Source: Microbacteriaceae bacterium | GTDB taxonomy: Bacteria > Actinomycetota > Actinomycetes > Actinomycetales > Microbacteriaceae | Assembly (NCBI GenBank): GCA_031177985.1 | Contig: JAPSJW010000002.1 | Coordinates: 503,693-567,692, forward strand | Length of the DNA: 64,000 bases | Direction: 5' to 3' | Shown: positions 38,069 to 47,808 of the stretch, piece after piece | Position numbering within the stretch: the first letter of the stretch is position 1 | Layout of the letters: each line of letters opens with the position of its first letter | Made by a program: the position numbers and the translations under genes | Notes under the pieces: model-generated | Told to the model about the DNA's origin: nothing | The model's database searches: none | What the model saw: the letters and a program-made list of their open reading frames with translations, nothing else

Positions 38069-39487
38069 GTGGCGCGACGCCTGCCATCGCGACCTCCCGT
38101 GCTGCCGGGATTCACCCACGTCCACGTCCTGGGCTCCGGCGGGTTCGCGGACGTCTTCCTCTACGAGCAGAACATGCCGCGGCGCCAGGTCGCCGTCAAG
38201 GTGCTGCTGAGCGAGGTCGTCAACGACCAGGTGCGCCAGATGTTCCAGGCCGAGGCCAACCTGATGGCTCAGTTGAGCTCGCATCCGTCGATCCTCACCG
38301 TGTACCAGGCGAGCGTCTCATCCGACGGGCGCCCGTACCTCGTCATGGAGCTGTGCTCGTCGTCGCTCAGCCAGCGCTACCGCGTGGAGCGCCTTCCGGT
38401 GCCCGAGGTGCTGCGCATCGGCATCAAGATCGGCAGCGCGGTCGAGACGGCCCATCGCGCGGGCGTCTTGCACCGGGACATCAAACCCAGCAACATCCTG
38501 CTCACCGCGTACGGGCATCCGGTGCTCAGCGACTTCGGCATCGCGGCGACGCTCAGCGAGTCGAAGGACGTCGAGGCGGTGGGGATGTCGATCCCGTGGT
38601 CGGCCCCCGAGGTGCTCATGGACGAGACGCCCGGCACGATCGCGAGCGAGGTCTGGTCGCTCGCCGCGACGGTCTACTCGCTGCTGGCGGGGCGCTCGCC
38701 GTTCGAGGTGCCGGGGGAGTCGAACACCTCGAGCGACCTCATCGGGCGCATCAACCGTGCGAAGCCCCAGCCGATCGGTCGGCCCGACGTGCCGCAGAGC
38801 CTCGAGCGCGCGCTGCACCGGGCAATGTCGCGCAAGCCCGAGAACCGGCAGGCGAGCGTGCTCGAGCTGGTCCGCGAGCTGCAGAGCGTCGAGAGCGAGC
38901 TCGGGGTGAACCAGACCGCGATCGACGTCGCCATGGACGACTGGGCTCTCGCCACCGTCGCCGACCTGGAGGACCGCACCAGGCTGCGCGGCGTGGGCAG
39001 CTCCGCACCGGCGAAGTCCCGGCGGCGTCGGCGCGGCTCCTCGCCCGCCTCGTCGTATCGCCCGGTCGGCACGATGGTGCGCGACTCCGCCGGGGCTCGC
39101 AGCACCGGCACGGCGGCCGGTGCGGGCGGACGCGGAATGCAGGTGCTCGCGTGGGCGCTGGTGGCGACCGCCGTGCTGGTGCTCACGCTCGGCGGCATCG
39201 CGACCTTCGTGCTCATCAGGGCGGGCAGCGCCGAGATCCCCGTCGTGCGGGAGATCGCGGCTGAGCCCCAGGGCGGGGCCGTGGAGTTCTCCTGGTCCGA
39301 CCCAGGCATCCGCGACACCGACAGCTACCAGGTCATGACGGCGGATGGCGAGTCGAGCATCCAGACGAGCCCGCGCTTCGTCGTCGAGGGCGAGCCGGGC
39401 GAGCGGGTGTGCCTCACCGTCTCGGTGAACCGGGACGGACGACTGGGAGACGCGAGCGCTGAGCGCTGCGAGGAGATCCCGGAGTGA
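38069..39487 (+). CDS. Membrane Ser/Thr protein kinase
   Basis: A 472-residue Hanks-type kinase. The kinase domain is at about 14-275, with glycine loop LGSGGFADVF, Lys44 in VAVK, catalytic Asp137 in HRDIKPSN, DFG at 155-157 and SAPE at about 178-181. A basic linker rich in Ser/Arg follows, then one membrane helix (about 358-385) and a small extracellular domain (about 390-472) like a fibronectin type III fold, not PASTA repeats. The activation segment lacks the usual G-T-x-x-Y and reads GMSIPWSAPE. The start is GTG. It overlaps the giant surface-protein gene by 4 bases and is likely its signalling partner. Confidence 0.9.
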   Translation: MARRLPSRPPVLPGFTHVHVLGSGGFADVFLYEQNMPRRQVAVKVLLSEVVNDQVRQMFQAEANLMAQLSSHPSILTVYQASVSSDGRPYLVMELCSSSLSQRYRVERLPVPEVLRIGIKIGSAVETAHRAGVLHRDIKPSNILLTAYGHPVLSDFGIAATLSESKDVEAVGMSIPWSAPEVLMDETPGTIASEVWSLAATVYSLLAGRSPFEVPGESNTSSDLIGRINRAKPQPIGRPDVPQSLERALHRAMSRKPENRQASVLELVRELQSVESELGVNQTAIDVAMDDWALATVADLEDRTRLRGVGSSAPAKSRRRRRGSSPASSYRPVGTMVRDSAGARSTGTAAGAGGRGMQVLAWALVATAVLVLTLGGIATFVLIRAGSAEIPVVREIAAEPQGGAVEFSWSDPGIRDTDSYQVMTADGESSIQTSPRFVVEGEPGERVCLTVSVNRDGRLGDASAERCEEIPE

Positions 39488-42400
39488 TCCTCCGCTGGAT
39501 CGCCGCCCACCGCTCCACGGTCGCGACGGCCGTGAGCGGCGCGGTCGTGGCCGCGATCGTCGCGACCGCCGCGATCGTCTCGACGGGGTTCGAGACCCAG
39601 CGGATGGATCTCGACGACGGTGCGGTCTGGGTCGCCAACGGGGAGCAGCAGGCTGTCGGACGCGCGAACACCGAGGTGCTCGAGCTCGACACCGCCGTGG
39701 TCACGGCCGGCACCGAGCTGGAGGTCGTGCAGCGAGGCACCACCGTGCTCTCGGTCGACCGGGCGAACGCCACCCTCGACCTCCTCGATCCTGCGACCGC
39801 CGCGGTCGTCGAGACCGTGCCGCTTCCGCCGGACGCGCCGCAGGTCTTCCTCGCCGGCAGCAGGGCGGTGGTCTTCTCCGGCGGCACGGGCGAGGTGTGG
39901 TTCGTGCCGCTCGATGCGCTCGCCTCCTTCGACCCCGAGTCGTCGCCTGCCCTCACGCTCGGCGCCGACTCCCTCGCGAGCGTCGACGAGGACGGCACCC
40001 TCGTGGTGTTCTCGCCGGGCGACAGCAACGTGTACCGGGTCGATGCGGCCGTGAGCGACGCCGTGGCGTCGAGCACCAGGGTCGAGATCGGCGGCGAGGA
40101 CGGCGCCTTCGCCGTGACGAGCGTGAGCGGCCGCGCGGTCGTGCTCGACGTCGTCGCGCGCACCCTGTCGCTCGACGGGGTGATCGTCGACCTCTCCGAC
40201 GAGCTCCCCGCCGGCTCCCGCCCGACCCTGCAGCGCGCGTCGGCGACGGGCGACCGGGTGCTCGTCGCGCACACCGGCGGTCTCCTCTCGGTCGGCTTCT
40301 CCGGAGATGTCGAGCGGTCCGTCGGGGATCTCGACGGACTCCCCGCGGCCCCTGTCGTCGTCGGGGAGTGCGTCTTCGCCGCCTGGGCCTCCGGCGACGG
40401 ATGGCGCTCGTGCGCGGGCGAGGAGCGCTCGCTCGATCTCGACGCCGTGTCGAGCTCGGCGCAGCTGACCTTCGACGTGAACGGCGACCGGGTGCTGCTG
40501 AGCGACCCTCGGCGCGGTGCCGCGTGGGCGGTGCAGGACGCGGGGGAGCTCATCGACAACTGGGACGAGCTCATCGAGCAGCCCCAGAACCCGGAGGAGG
40601 CGGAGGAGAACGACGACGAGACCCCGCCCGAGCTCGAGAAGACGCAGGTTCCGCCGGTCGCCATCGCCGACGAGTTCGGGGCGCGGCCCGGGCGTGCCAG
40701 CGTGCTTCCTGTCCTCCTCAACGACTACGACCCCAACGGCGACGTCCTCGTCATCTCCGAGTTCACGACGCTGCCCCAGGAGATCGGGCGTCTCGACCTG
40801 ATCTCCGATCGCCAGCAGCTGCAGCTCACCCTCACACCTGGCGCGAGCGGCGAGGTGGGATTCGACTACACGATCACCGACGGTCGTGGAGCGAGCTCCA
40901 CCGCACGGGTGACGGTGCAGGTGCGCGGCGACGACGAGAACGAGGCACCGCGGCAGATGCGCTCGACCAGGGTCAGCGTGGAGACCGGCGGCCGGGTCGA
41001 GCAGAACGTGCTAGGCGACTGGATGGACCCGGACGGCGACCCGTTCTACCTGGAGTCCGCCAGTGCGGCGGCTCCCGACCGGGTGAGCCACCGGCCGGGC
41101 GGAGTGCTCGTCTTCTCCGACGCGGGCGCGGGCGGGGAGACCAAATCGGTCGGGCTCGTGGTGTCCGACGGCAGCTCGGCGGGAACCGGGACTCTCGAGG
41201 TGAGGGTGGAATCCCCTGGAGAGGTGCCGCTCGTCGCCGACCCCTTCGCCGTGCTCGCGTACGCCGGCCAGGAGCGCACGATCGAGCCGCTCGTGCATGC
41301 GCGAGGCGGCAGCGGCGAGCTGCGGCTCAACAGCGTTCCCGAGAAGACCGGCGTCACGATCGTGCCGAGCTACGAGGCGGGCACCTTCCGCTTCGAGAGC
41401 GAGCAGGCCCGCACGCACTACCTCGAATACGTCGTCACAGACGGCGACCAGACCGCGACCGGCCTCATCCGGGTCGACGTCGTGGCACCGCCCGACCCCA
41501 ACTCGACCCCGATCACGGTGCCGAAGACGGTGTTCATACCGTCTCTCTCCGACGAGACGATCGACATCGCGGCGAGCGACATCGACCCCGCGGGCGGCGT
41601 GCTGCTCGTCACCGGAGTCGATGGAGTGCCGACGGAGCTGGGACTCGAGGTCGATGTGCTCGAGCAGCGAGCCGTGCGCATCTCGCTCACCGCGCCGCTC
41701 GACGCACCGGTCTCATTCGCGTACCGGGTCAGCAACGGGCTGGCCGAGGCCGACGGCATCGTGACCGTCATCGAGATCCCTCGGCCCGCGCGACTGCAGC
41801 CGCCGGTGGCGACGGATGACACCGCGACCGTGCGGGTCGGCGACGCGATCGACATCCCGGTGCTCGCGAACGACGAGCACCCCGACGGCGAGGAGCTCTC
41901 CCTCGAGCCGCAGCTCGCCCGCGACCTGCCCGACGGCTCCGGTCTGCTGTTCGCCAGTGAGAACGAGCTGCGCTACCTCGCCCCGTCCCGTCCGGGCAAC
42001 TTCAGCGCGGTCTACCAGGTGAAGGGACCGGACGGGCAGGTCGCGCAGGCCGAGGTGCGCATCGCCGTGCGCGAGGCCGACGAGGCGACGAACAACCCGC
42101 CGGTGCCCGACACGATCGTCGCCCGCGTGCTCGCGGGCGAGACCGTGCGGGTGCCCATCCCGCTCGCCGGCATCGACCCGGACGGCGACTCGGTGCAGTT
42201 CCTCGGCCAGGAGACCAACCCCGCCAAGGGGACCGTGGTCGAGTCCGGTGCCGACTGGGTCGAGTACGAGGCGGGGGAGTACTCCGCCGGAACCGACGAG
42301 TTCAGGGTCGCGCTCGTGGACAGCCTCGGCGCGACGGCGTCGGGGCTCGTGCGGATCGGCATCAGCCCCCGTCCCGAGGGCGCGCGCAACCCGGTGGCGA

Positions 42401-45351
42401 TAGAGGACTCGGCGGTCGTCCGCCCTGGCCGCAGCGTCGGGGTGCAGGTGCTCGCGAACGACTCCGACCCGGACGGCCGGGCGCTCACCGTCGCCGCGGT
42501 CGAGCCGACAGACGACAGGACCACCGCCGAGGTGTCCTCGGACGGCAGCGTCGTGAGCATCACACCTCCCCGCGAGGAGGGCGTGTACGGAGTGCTCTAC
42601 ACGGTCGAGAACGATGTCGGCGGCACCGCGACGGCCTTCGTCACCGTGACCGTGGACCCGGAGGCTCCGCTGAGCCGACCGATCGCGAACGACACCGTCC
42701 TCTCGCTGTCCGACGTGCTCGACCGGGAGAGCATCGACGTCGACGTCCTCGCCAACGTGTTCTTCGCGGACGCGGCCGCGGGTGCGCCCGACGTGTCGGT
42801 GCTGCCCGGCTTCGGCAGCAGCGTCGAGGTGCTCGAGAACCAGTCGCTGCGCATCCGTCTGCGGGACGAGCGCCAGATCATCCCCTTCTCGGTCGCTCAT
42901 CCCGATGACGCCTCGGTCGTCGCGTACGCGTTCGTCTGGGTGCCCGGCTTCGACGATGCACTGCCGCAGCGCGACCGGAGGGCCCCCGACCTCGTGGTCG
43001 ACAGCGAGGAGCCGCTGACGATCGACATCAACGAGCAGGTCGTCGCCGTGGGCGGCGCGCCCGTGCGGCTGACCGACTCCGCGAGCGTCCGCGCGACCCA
43101 CTCGGACGGCAGCGACCTCGTGGTCGACGACCAGACGCTGCGCTTCACCTCGGCCGACTCCTACTTCGGCACCGCCTCGATCTCCTTCGAGGTGACGGAC
43201 GGCGAGAGCGCGGACGATCCGGACGGTCGCGTCGCCGTGATCGTGCTGCCCATCACCGTGCTCCCGCGCGAGAACCAGCCGCCGGTGTTCAACGGCGGGC
43301 TCATCGAGTTCGAGCCCGCACAGGAGAAGGTGCTCGACCTCGTCAAGCTCACGACCTATCCGTACCCCGACGATGTCGATCAGCTGACCTTCACCGTGCA
43401 GCGGCCGCTGCCGCAGGGCTTCACCTACTCCCTCGACGGGCAGCGGCTGACCCTGAGGGCCGACGAGGATGCGGCGACCGACAGCGTGACCGCCATCACC
43501 GTCGGCGTGCGCGACGGAGCGCAGGAGGGCACGGCGGGGCGCGTGCAGCTCACCGTGGTGCCCTCCACCAGGCCGCTCGCGAGGCCGGTGCCCGACACGG
43601 CGACCGTGCAGCGCGGGGCGACGACCGTGCTGGACGTGCTGCGGAACGACGCGGCGACCAACCCGTTCCCGGGCGGCGCGCTGAGCGTCGTCGGCATCCG
43701 CGGGCTCGACGGCGGCGGCCTCCCGGCGGGGGTGCGGGTGACCCCGAGTGAGGACAGGAGCCGGCTGACGGTGTCGGTGTCGGAGGATGCGGCTCCCGTC
43801 GACGTGAACCTGCAGTACCAGGTCGCCGATGCGACGAGGGATCCGGATCGTTACGTCTGGGGCTCCATCCGCATCTCGGTGCAGGACGTGCCCGACGCCC
43901 CGACCGCGCCCGTGCGGCAGGACGCGGTCTTCGAGGGCGGGAAGCTGACTCTGCGGCTCTCGGCTCCCGCAGCCAACAACTCGCCGATCACGGGGTACCG
44001 CATCGTGAGCGAGAGCAACGGCGGGTACTCCCACGACTGCGGCCTGTCGCTCGTCTGCGAGCTGACCGACCTCCAGGCCGGCGTGCCCTACCGGTTCTCG
44101 GCGGTCGCGAGCAACGCTCTCGGCGACTCCGCGCCCAGCCCGGTGAGCGTCCCCCTCAGCTCCGACTTTCTTCCCGACGCTCCTGCCTCGGTCAGCGCGG
44201 TGCCGTCCGGGGAGTCGCGGGAGACGGCCTCGCTGCGCATCTCGTGGCCCGCTGTGCCCAACCCCTCGCCGGGAAGCGCCGTGACCGGCTACGTCGTCAC
44301 GGTGACCGGGCCCGGCGTCTCGTTCCGCACGGAAGCGGCCGGACCGCTCACCACGACGGCGGGCGGGCAGCTGGTGTTCAACCAGAGCTACGAGGTGGCC
44401 GTATACGCCCGCAACTCCGCCCAAGTGCTCGGCGAGGGCGACTGGCTCGAGACCATCACGAGCGCGCGGACGGTCGGGCCGCCGAGCGCCCCAGGGTCGC
44501 CGCAGGCCGCCATCAACAGCGACAACACGAACGGCGAGGTCAGGATCACCTGGGGCGGCAGCGATCCCAACGGCGCCGGAGGGGTCTCCTACACGGTCGG
44601 ACGTGTCGAAGGGCAGTCCGGCGCGATCGACTGCACCCCGCAGAGCAAGCCGAACGCGATCAGCGGCTCGGTCTCGTCCGGCTGGATCGACACGACGGCC
44701 GTCGACCGCAAGACCTATACCTACGTGATCTACGCCGACAACGGGCTGTTCTGCACTGCCGCAGCGACGGGGCCGATCGAAGCGAAGAAGCCGCCGGGGC
44801 AGGCAAGCGGCACCGTGAGCGTGCAGGAGCGCCCTGGCTCCGGGCAGTACGACATCCGCGTCAACCAGGACCTCAGCGTGGCGAGCGGCGGAGGGCACGC
44901 GCACAAGTACCAGGCGCGCGTGAACGGGGGTGGCTGGTTCGACGTCGACGAGGGCGACTGGCTCACCTCGATCGCCGACTCCAGCGTCTACGGCACGACG
45001 GTGAACGTCGCCTTCCGCGCCTGCCGGGATGCCTCCGAGCAGTACTGCGGACAGGAGTCGCAGCCGAGCAGCGGCGTACCGGTCAACGTGCGGGCCTCGA
45101 TCCTCGACTGCCAGGTCGGGTCGCCCGCGACGGCGAAGAGGCCGATCATGGTCGGCGGCGAGTTCAGCTACGTCTTCCAGTACGACGACGGCGGTCTCCT
45201 CAGCGACTGGGAGGAGGCGGAGGTCGCGCCGGAGCCGGCTGGGCTCTTCGGCGGCGGTGTCACGCAGGCCAGGGTCGCCGCGTCCGTGACAATAGGGGGC
45301 ACGGTCTATCCCGACAACGGGTGGAGCGAGCCGTTCAACTGCACGAACTGA
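39484..45351 (+). CDS. Giant Ig-like/FN3 repeat surface protein
   Basis: A 1955-residue exported protein. It has a short cytoplasmic tip, one signal-anchor helix (about 14-36), and a beta-propeller-like region of short repeats (about 40-370). An acidic Glu/Asp-rich linker (about 370-390) follows, then a long array of Ig-like/cadherin-like domains. These are marked by recurring D-P-x-G-x motifs (NDYDPNGD, DWMDPDGDP, NDEHPDGE, GIDPDGDS, NDSDPDGR), which resemble calcium-binding turns. From about residue 1470 fibronectin type III-like domains follow (PDAPTAPV, ITGYRIVSES, PGSAVTGYVVTVTG). There is no LPxTG motif or C-terminal membrane helix. It is coupled to the kinase gene by GTGA overlap. Ligand and exact role are unknown. 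Confidence 0.87.
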   Translation: MILRWIAAHRSTVATAVSGAVVAAIVATAAIVSTGFETQRMDLDDGAVWVANGEQQAVGRANTEVLELDTAVVTAGTELEVVQRGTTVLSVDRANATLDLLDPATAAVVETVPLPPDAPQVFLAGSRAVVFSGGTGEVWFVPLDALASFDPESSPALTLGADSLASVDEDGTLVVFSPGDSNVYRVDAAVSDAVASSTRVEIGGEDGAFAVTSVSGRAVVLDVVARTLSLDGVIVDLSDELPAGSRPTLQRASATGDRVLVAHTGGLLSVGFSGDVERSVGDLDGLPAAPVVVGECVFAAWASGDGWRSCAGEERSLDLDAVSSSAQLTFDVNGDRVLLSDPRRGAAWAVQDAGELIDNWDELIEQPQNPEEAEENDDETPPELEKTQVPPVAIADEFGARPGRASVLPVLLNDYDPNGDVLVISEFTTLPQEIGRLDLISDRQQLQLTLTPGASGEVGFDYTITDGRGASSTARVTVQVRGDDENEAPRQMRSTRVSVETGGRVEQNVLGDWMDPDGDPFYLESASAAAPDRVSHRPGGVLVFSDAGAGGETKSVGLVVSDGSSAGTGTLEVRVESPGEVPLVADPFAVLAYAGQERTIEPLVHARGGSGELRLNSVPEKTGVTIVPSYEAGTFRFESEQARTHYLEYVVTDGDQTATGLIRVDVVAPPDPNSTPITVPKTVFIPSLSDETIDIAASDIDPAGGVLLVTGVDGVPTELGLEVDVLEQRAVRISLTAPLDAPVSFAYRVSNGLAEADGIVTVIEIPRPARLQPPVATDDTATVRVGDAIDIPVLANDEHPDGEELSLEPQLARDLPDGSGLLFASENELRYLAPSRPGNFSAVYQVKGPDGQVAQAEVRIAVREADEATNNPPVPDTIVARVLAGETVRVPIPLAGIDPDGDSVQFLGQETNPAKGTVVESGADWVEYEAGEYSAGTDEFRVALVDSLGATASGLVRIGISPRPEGARNPVAIEDSAVVRPGRSVGVQVLANDSDPDGRALTVAAVEPTDDRTTAEVSSDGSVVSITPPREEGVYGVLYTVENDVGGTATAFVTVTVDPEAPLSRPIANDTVLSLSDVLDRESIDVDVLANVFFADAAAGAPDVSVLPGFGSSVEVLENQSLRIRLRDERQIIPFSVAHPDDASVVAYAFVWVPGFDDALPQRDRRAPDLVVDSEEPLTIDINEQVVAVGGAPVRLTDSASVRATHSDGSDLVVDDQTLRFTSADSYFGTASISFEVTDGESADDPDGRVAVIVLPITVLPRENQPPVFNGGLIEFEPAQEKVLDLVKLTTYPYPDDVDQLTFTVQRPLPQGFTYSLDGQRLTLRADEDAATDSVTAITVGVRDGAQEGTAGRVQLTVVPSTRPLARPVPDTATVQRGATTVLDVLRNDAATNPFPGGALSVVGIRGLDGGGLPAGVRVTPSEDRSRLTVSVSEDAAPVDVNLQYQVADATRDPDRYVWGSIRISVQDVPDAPTAPVRQDAVFEGGKLTLRLSAPAANNSPITGYRIVSESNGGYSHDCGLSLVCELTDLQAGVPYRFSAVASNALGDSAPSPVSVPLSSDFLPDAPASVSAVPSGESRETASLRISWPAVPNPSPGSAVTGYVVTVTGPGVSFRTEAAGPLTTTAGGQLVFNQSYEVAVYARNSAQVLGEGDWLETITSARTVGPPSAPGSPQAAINSDNTNGEVRITWGGSDPNGAGGVSYTVGRVEGQSGAIDCTPQSKPNAISGSVSSGWIDTTAVDRKTYTYVIYADNGLFCTAAATGPIEAKKPPGQASGTVSVQERPGSGQYDIRVNQDLSVASGGGHAHKYQARVNGGGWFDVDEGDWLTSIADSSVYGTTVNVAFRACRDASEQYCGQESQPSSGVPVNVRASILDCQVGSPATAKRPIMVGGEFSYVFQYDDGGLLSDWEEAEVAPEPAGLFGGGVTQARVAASVTIGGTVYPDNGWSEPFNCTN

Positions 45352-45367
45352 CCCGGAAGGTGACCGC

Positions 45368-46339
45368 ATGACGATGACGCCCGAGCAGGCGAAGTGGTTC
45401 TCCGACGTCTTCGCCCGCCTCGTCGCCAACGTCGAGCACGTGCTGCTGGGCAAGACCTTCGTGGTGCGGCTCGGCTTCGTCTCCCTGCTCAGCGAGGGGC
45501 ATCTCCTGCTGGAGGACTTCCCGGGAACGGGGAAGACGTCGATGGCGCGCGCCATCGCGCAGAGCGTGCAGGGCACGACCAACCGCATCCAGTTCACGCC
45601 CGACCTGCTGCCAGGCGACGTGACCGGCGTCACCGTCTACGACCAGCGCAGCGGCGAGTTCGAGTTCCACGGCGGTCCGATCTTCTCCAACATCGTCCTG
45701 GCCGACGAGATCAACCGGGCGAGCCCGAAGACCCAGAGCGCGCTGCTCGAGGTCATGGAGGAGCGGCACGTCACGGTCGACGGGGTGACGCACCGGGTCT
45801 CCCACCCGTTCATGGTCATCGCGACGCAGAACCCGATCGAGCAGGCCGGCACCTACCGGCTCCCCGAGGCGCAGCTCGACCGCTTCCTCATGAAGGCGTC
45901 GATCGGCTATCCCGACCACGCCTCGACCCTGCGCATCCTCGAGGGATCGACGACCAGGGCCCATGACACGACGCTCGCGCCGGTCGTGACGGCCGACGTG
46001 GTCGTGGAGATGGCGGCGCTCGCCCGAACGGTGCACGTCGATCCGTCGATCAACGACTACGTCTCGCGGCTCGTCGACGCCACCCGCTCCGCGACCGAGG
46101 TGCGGCTGGGGGTGAGCGTGCGCGGCGCGCTCGCGCTGGTCCGTGCCGCGAAGACCCTCGCCGCTGCGGGCGGCAGGCACTACGTGGTGCCCGACGACGT
46201 GAAGGCGCTCGCCGAGCCCGTGCTCGCCCACCGGCTCGTGCTCGACGCCGAGGCCGAGTTCGACGGCGTGACCGCGCCGAGCATCATCGCCCAGCTGCTG
46301 ATCGAGACGCCTCCGCCGAGCGAGAGGCAAGCCGTGTGA
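45368..46339 (+). CDS. MoxR-family AAA+ ATPase
   Basis: A 323-residue chaperone-like ATPase. Walker A is PGTGKT at 52-57, Walker B is VLADEINRASPKTQSALLEVMEE, the sensor region is ATQNPIEQAGTYRLPEAQLDRF, and the C-terminal lid is present. GGAAGG lies 7 bases before the ATG. MoxR proteins typically pair with DUF58 and transglutaminase-fold neighbours, exactly as here, and are thought to remodel or insert cofactors into partner complexes. The specific client is unknown. Confidence 0.93.
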   Translation: MTMTPEQAKWFSDVFARLVANVEHVLLGKTFVVRLGFVSLLSEGHLLLEDFPGTGKTSMARAIAQSVQGTTNRIQFTPDLLPGDVTGVTVYDQRSGEFEFHGGPIFSNIVLADEINRASPKTQSALLEVMEERHVTVDGVTHRVSHPFMVIATQNPIEQAGTYRLPEAQLDRFLMKASIGYPDHASTLRILEGSTTRAHDTTLAPVVTADVVVEMAALARTVHVDPSINDYVSRLVDATRSATEVRLGVSVRGALALVRAAKTLAAAGGRHYVVPDDVKALAEPVLAHRLVLDAEAEFDGVTAPSIIAQLLIETPPPSERQAV

Positions 46340-47808
46340 CGCTGCGCCCTCCCGCCGGGCCCGCCCGCGCCGACGCCACGCACAGCCCGAGCGGTCGCGG
46401 CCGAGCCGCCCAGACCCGACGAAGCCGCGCGGGCGCTCCGCAGCAGACCGGCACCGCACTGCGCGGCGACTCCGCGTTCCCGACCTCGACCGCGGGGCTG
46501 AGCAACGCGCGCACGCGCATCGTCGGCGACCGCACCGGATGGCTCGCCGACGCCATCATCACGGCGGTGCGGGTGGCGACGCTCGTCGGCGGCGCCATCG
46601 CGTCCGGGTGGCGGAGGGTCGCCGCGGTCGTGACGCCGCTCGGCTGGACCCTGGCCGCCGTCGTGCCCGTCGCTCTGGTCGCCGGATACGCGCTCGACTG
46701 GATCGAGCTCGTGGTGGCGGGGGTCGCCTGCGCCGTGCTGCTGGCGCTCGCCGCCCTCTACCTCGTCGGCAAGGCCGCCCTCGACATCCGGCTCGAGGTG
46801 AACGAGCAGCGCGTCGTGGTCGGCCAGAGCGCCGAGGGCGAGGTCGTCGTGACGAACCGGCGGCGCAGCCGCGCGCTCGGCATCTCGATCGAGGTCCCCG
46901 TCGGTGCGGGGCTCGCCGAGCTCGCGCTGCCGGGGCTGCGCACGGGCGCGACCCACCGTCATCGCTTCTCGATCCCGACGGTGCGGCGCGGCGTCGTGCC
47001 CGTAGGCCCCGTGCGCACCGTGCGAGCGGACCCGCTCGGCCTCGTGCGGCGGGAGACGGTGTGGACCGAGCGCGCCGAGCTCTTCGTGCACCCCCGCACG
47101 ATCGGCATCGCGAGCATGAGCACCGGGCTCGTGCGCGACCTCGAGGGCAACCCGACCCGCGATCTGACGGCGAGCGACATCGCCTTCCACGCCCTGCGCG
47201 AGTACTCGCCGGGCGACGACCGGCGGTACATCCACTGGAAGTCGACGGCGAAGACGGGCACCTACATGGTGCGCCAGTTCGAGGAGACCCGCCGCAGCCA
47301 CCTCGTGATCGCGCTCAGCCTCGCCTCGAGCGACTACGCGACCGACGAGGAGTTCGAGCTCGCCGTCAGCGTCACGGGGTCGCTCGGTGCCAGGGCCATC
47401 CGCGACTCGCGCGCGGTGTCGGTCGTGGTCGGCGAGCGCACGCCCGAGTTCGCCAAGCGAAAGGTGTTCGCCGTGCGGCCGCTCTCGACCCTCAACAGGT
47501 CGCGGCTGCTCGACGATCTGGCCCTCGTCGAGCACACGGCCACGTCTTTGCCGCTGCCGGACGTCGCGCGGGTGTCGGGCGCTCAGGTCTCGGGCATCTC
47601 CGTCGCATTCCTCGTCTGCGGGTCCGTCCCCGGCGTGGCGGAGCTGCGAGCGGCGGCCTCGCGCTTCCCGCCGGGGATCGAGGTCGTCGCGGTGGTCTGC
47701 GACGTCGACGCCGCACCCGAGCTGCGGCGGGTCGCCGGGCTCACGGTGCTGACCGTCGGCTACCTCGAGGATCTCAGCAAGTCCCTCGCCCGATCGGCGG
47801 CGGTCTGA
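46336..47808 (+). CDS. DUF58-domain membrane protein
   Basis: A 490-residue protein with a disordered Pro/Arg/Ala-rich N-terminus (about 1-70), two membrane helices (about 100-150), and a cytoplasmic DUF58 region whose core motif REYSPGDDRRYIHWKSTAK is at about 290. DUF58 resembles a degenerate von Willebrand A fold and is the regular partner of MoxR. GTG overlaps the MoxR stop as GTGA, and its own stop shares a base with the next ATG. Molecular function is unknown. Confidence 0.87.
   Translation: MTLRPPAGPARADATHSPSGRGRAAQTRRSRAGAPQQTGTALRGDSAFPTSTAGLSNARTRIVGDRTGWLADAIITAVRVATLVGGAIASGWRRVAAVVTPLGWTLAAVVPVALVAGYALDWIELVVAGVACAVLLALAALYLVGKAALDIRLEVNEQRVVVGQSAEGEVVVTNRRRSRALGISIEVPVGAGLAELALPGLRTGATHRHRFSIPTVRRGVVPVGPVRTVRADPLGLVRRETVWTERAELFVHPRTIGIASMSTGLVRDLEGNPTRDLTASDIAFHALREYSPGDDRRYIHWKSTAKTGTYMVRQFEETRRSHLVIALSLASSDYATDEEFELAVSVTGSLGARAIRDSRAVSVVVGERTPEFAKRKVFAVRPLSTLNRSRLLDDLALVEHTATSLPLPDVARVSGAQVSGISVAFLVCGSVPGVAELRAAASRFPPGIEVVAVVCDVDAAPELRRVAGLTVLTVGYLEDLSKSLARSAAV

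Noticed and set aside
41713-45633. Open frame of over 1300 codons on the minus strand opposite the giant surface protein
   Set aside because: Such antisense frames arise from the strong G/C third-position bias. The product is low-complexity Arg/Val/Asp/His-rich, shows no family motif, and the plus-strand frame has clear Ig and FN3 domains.
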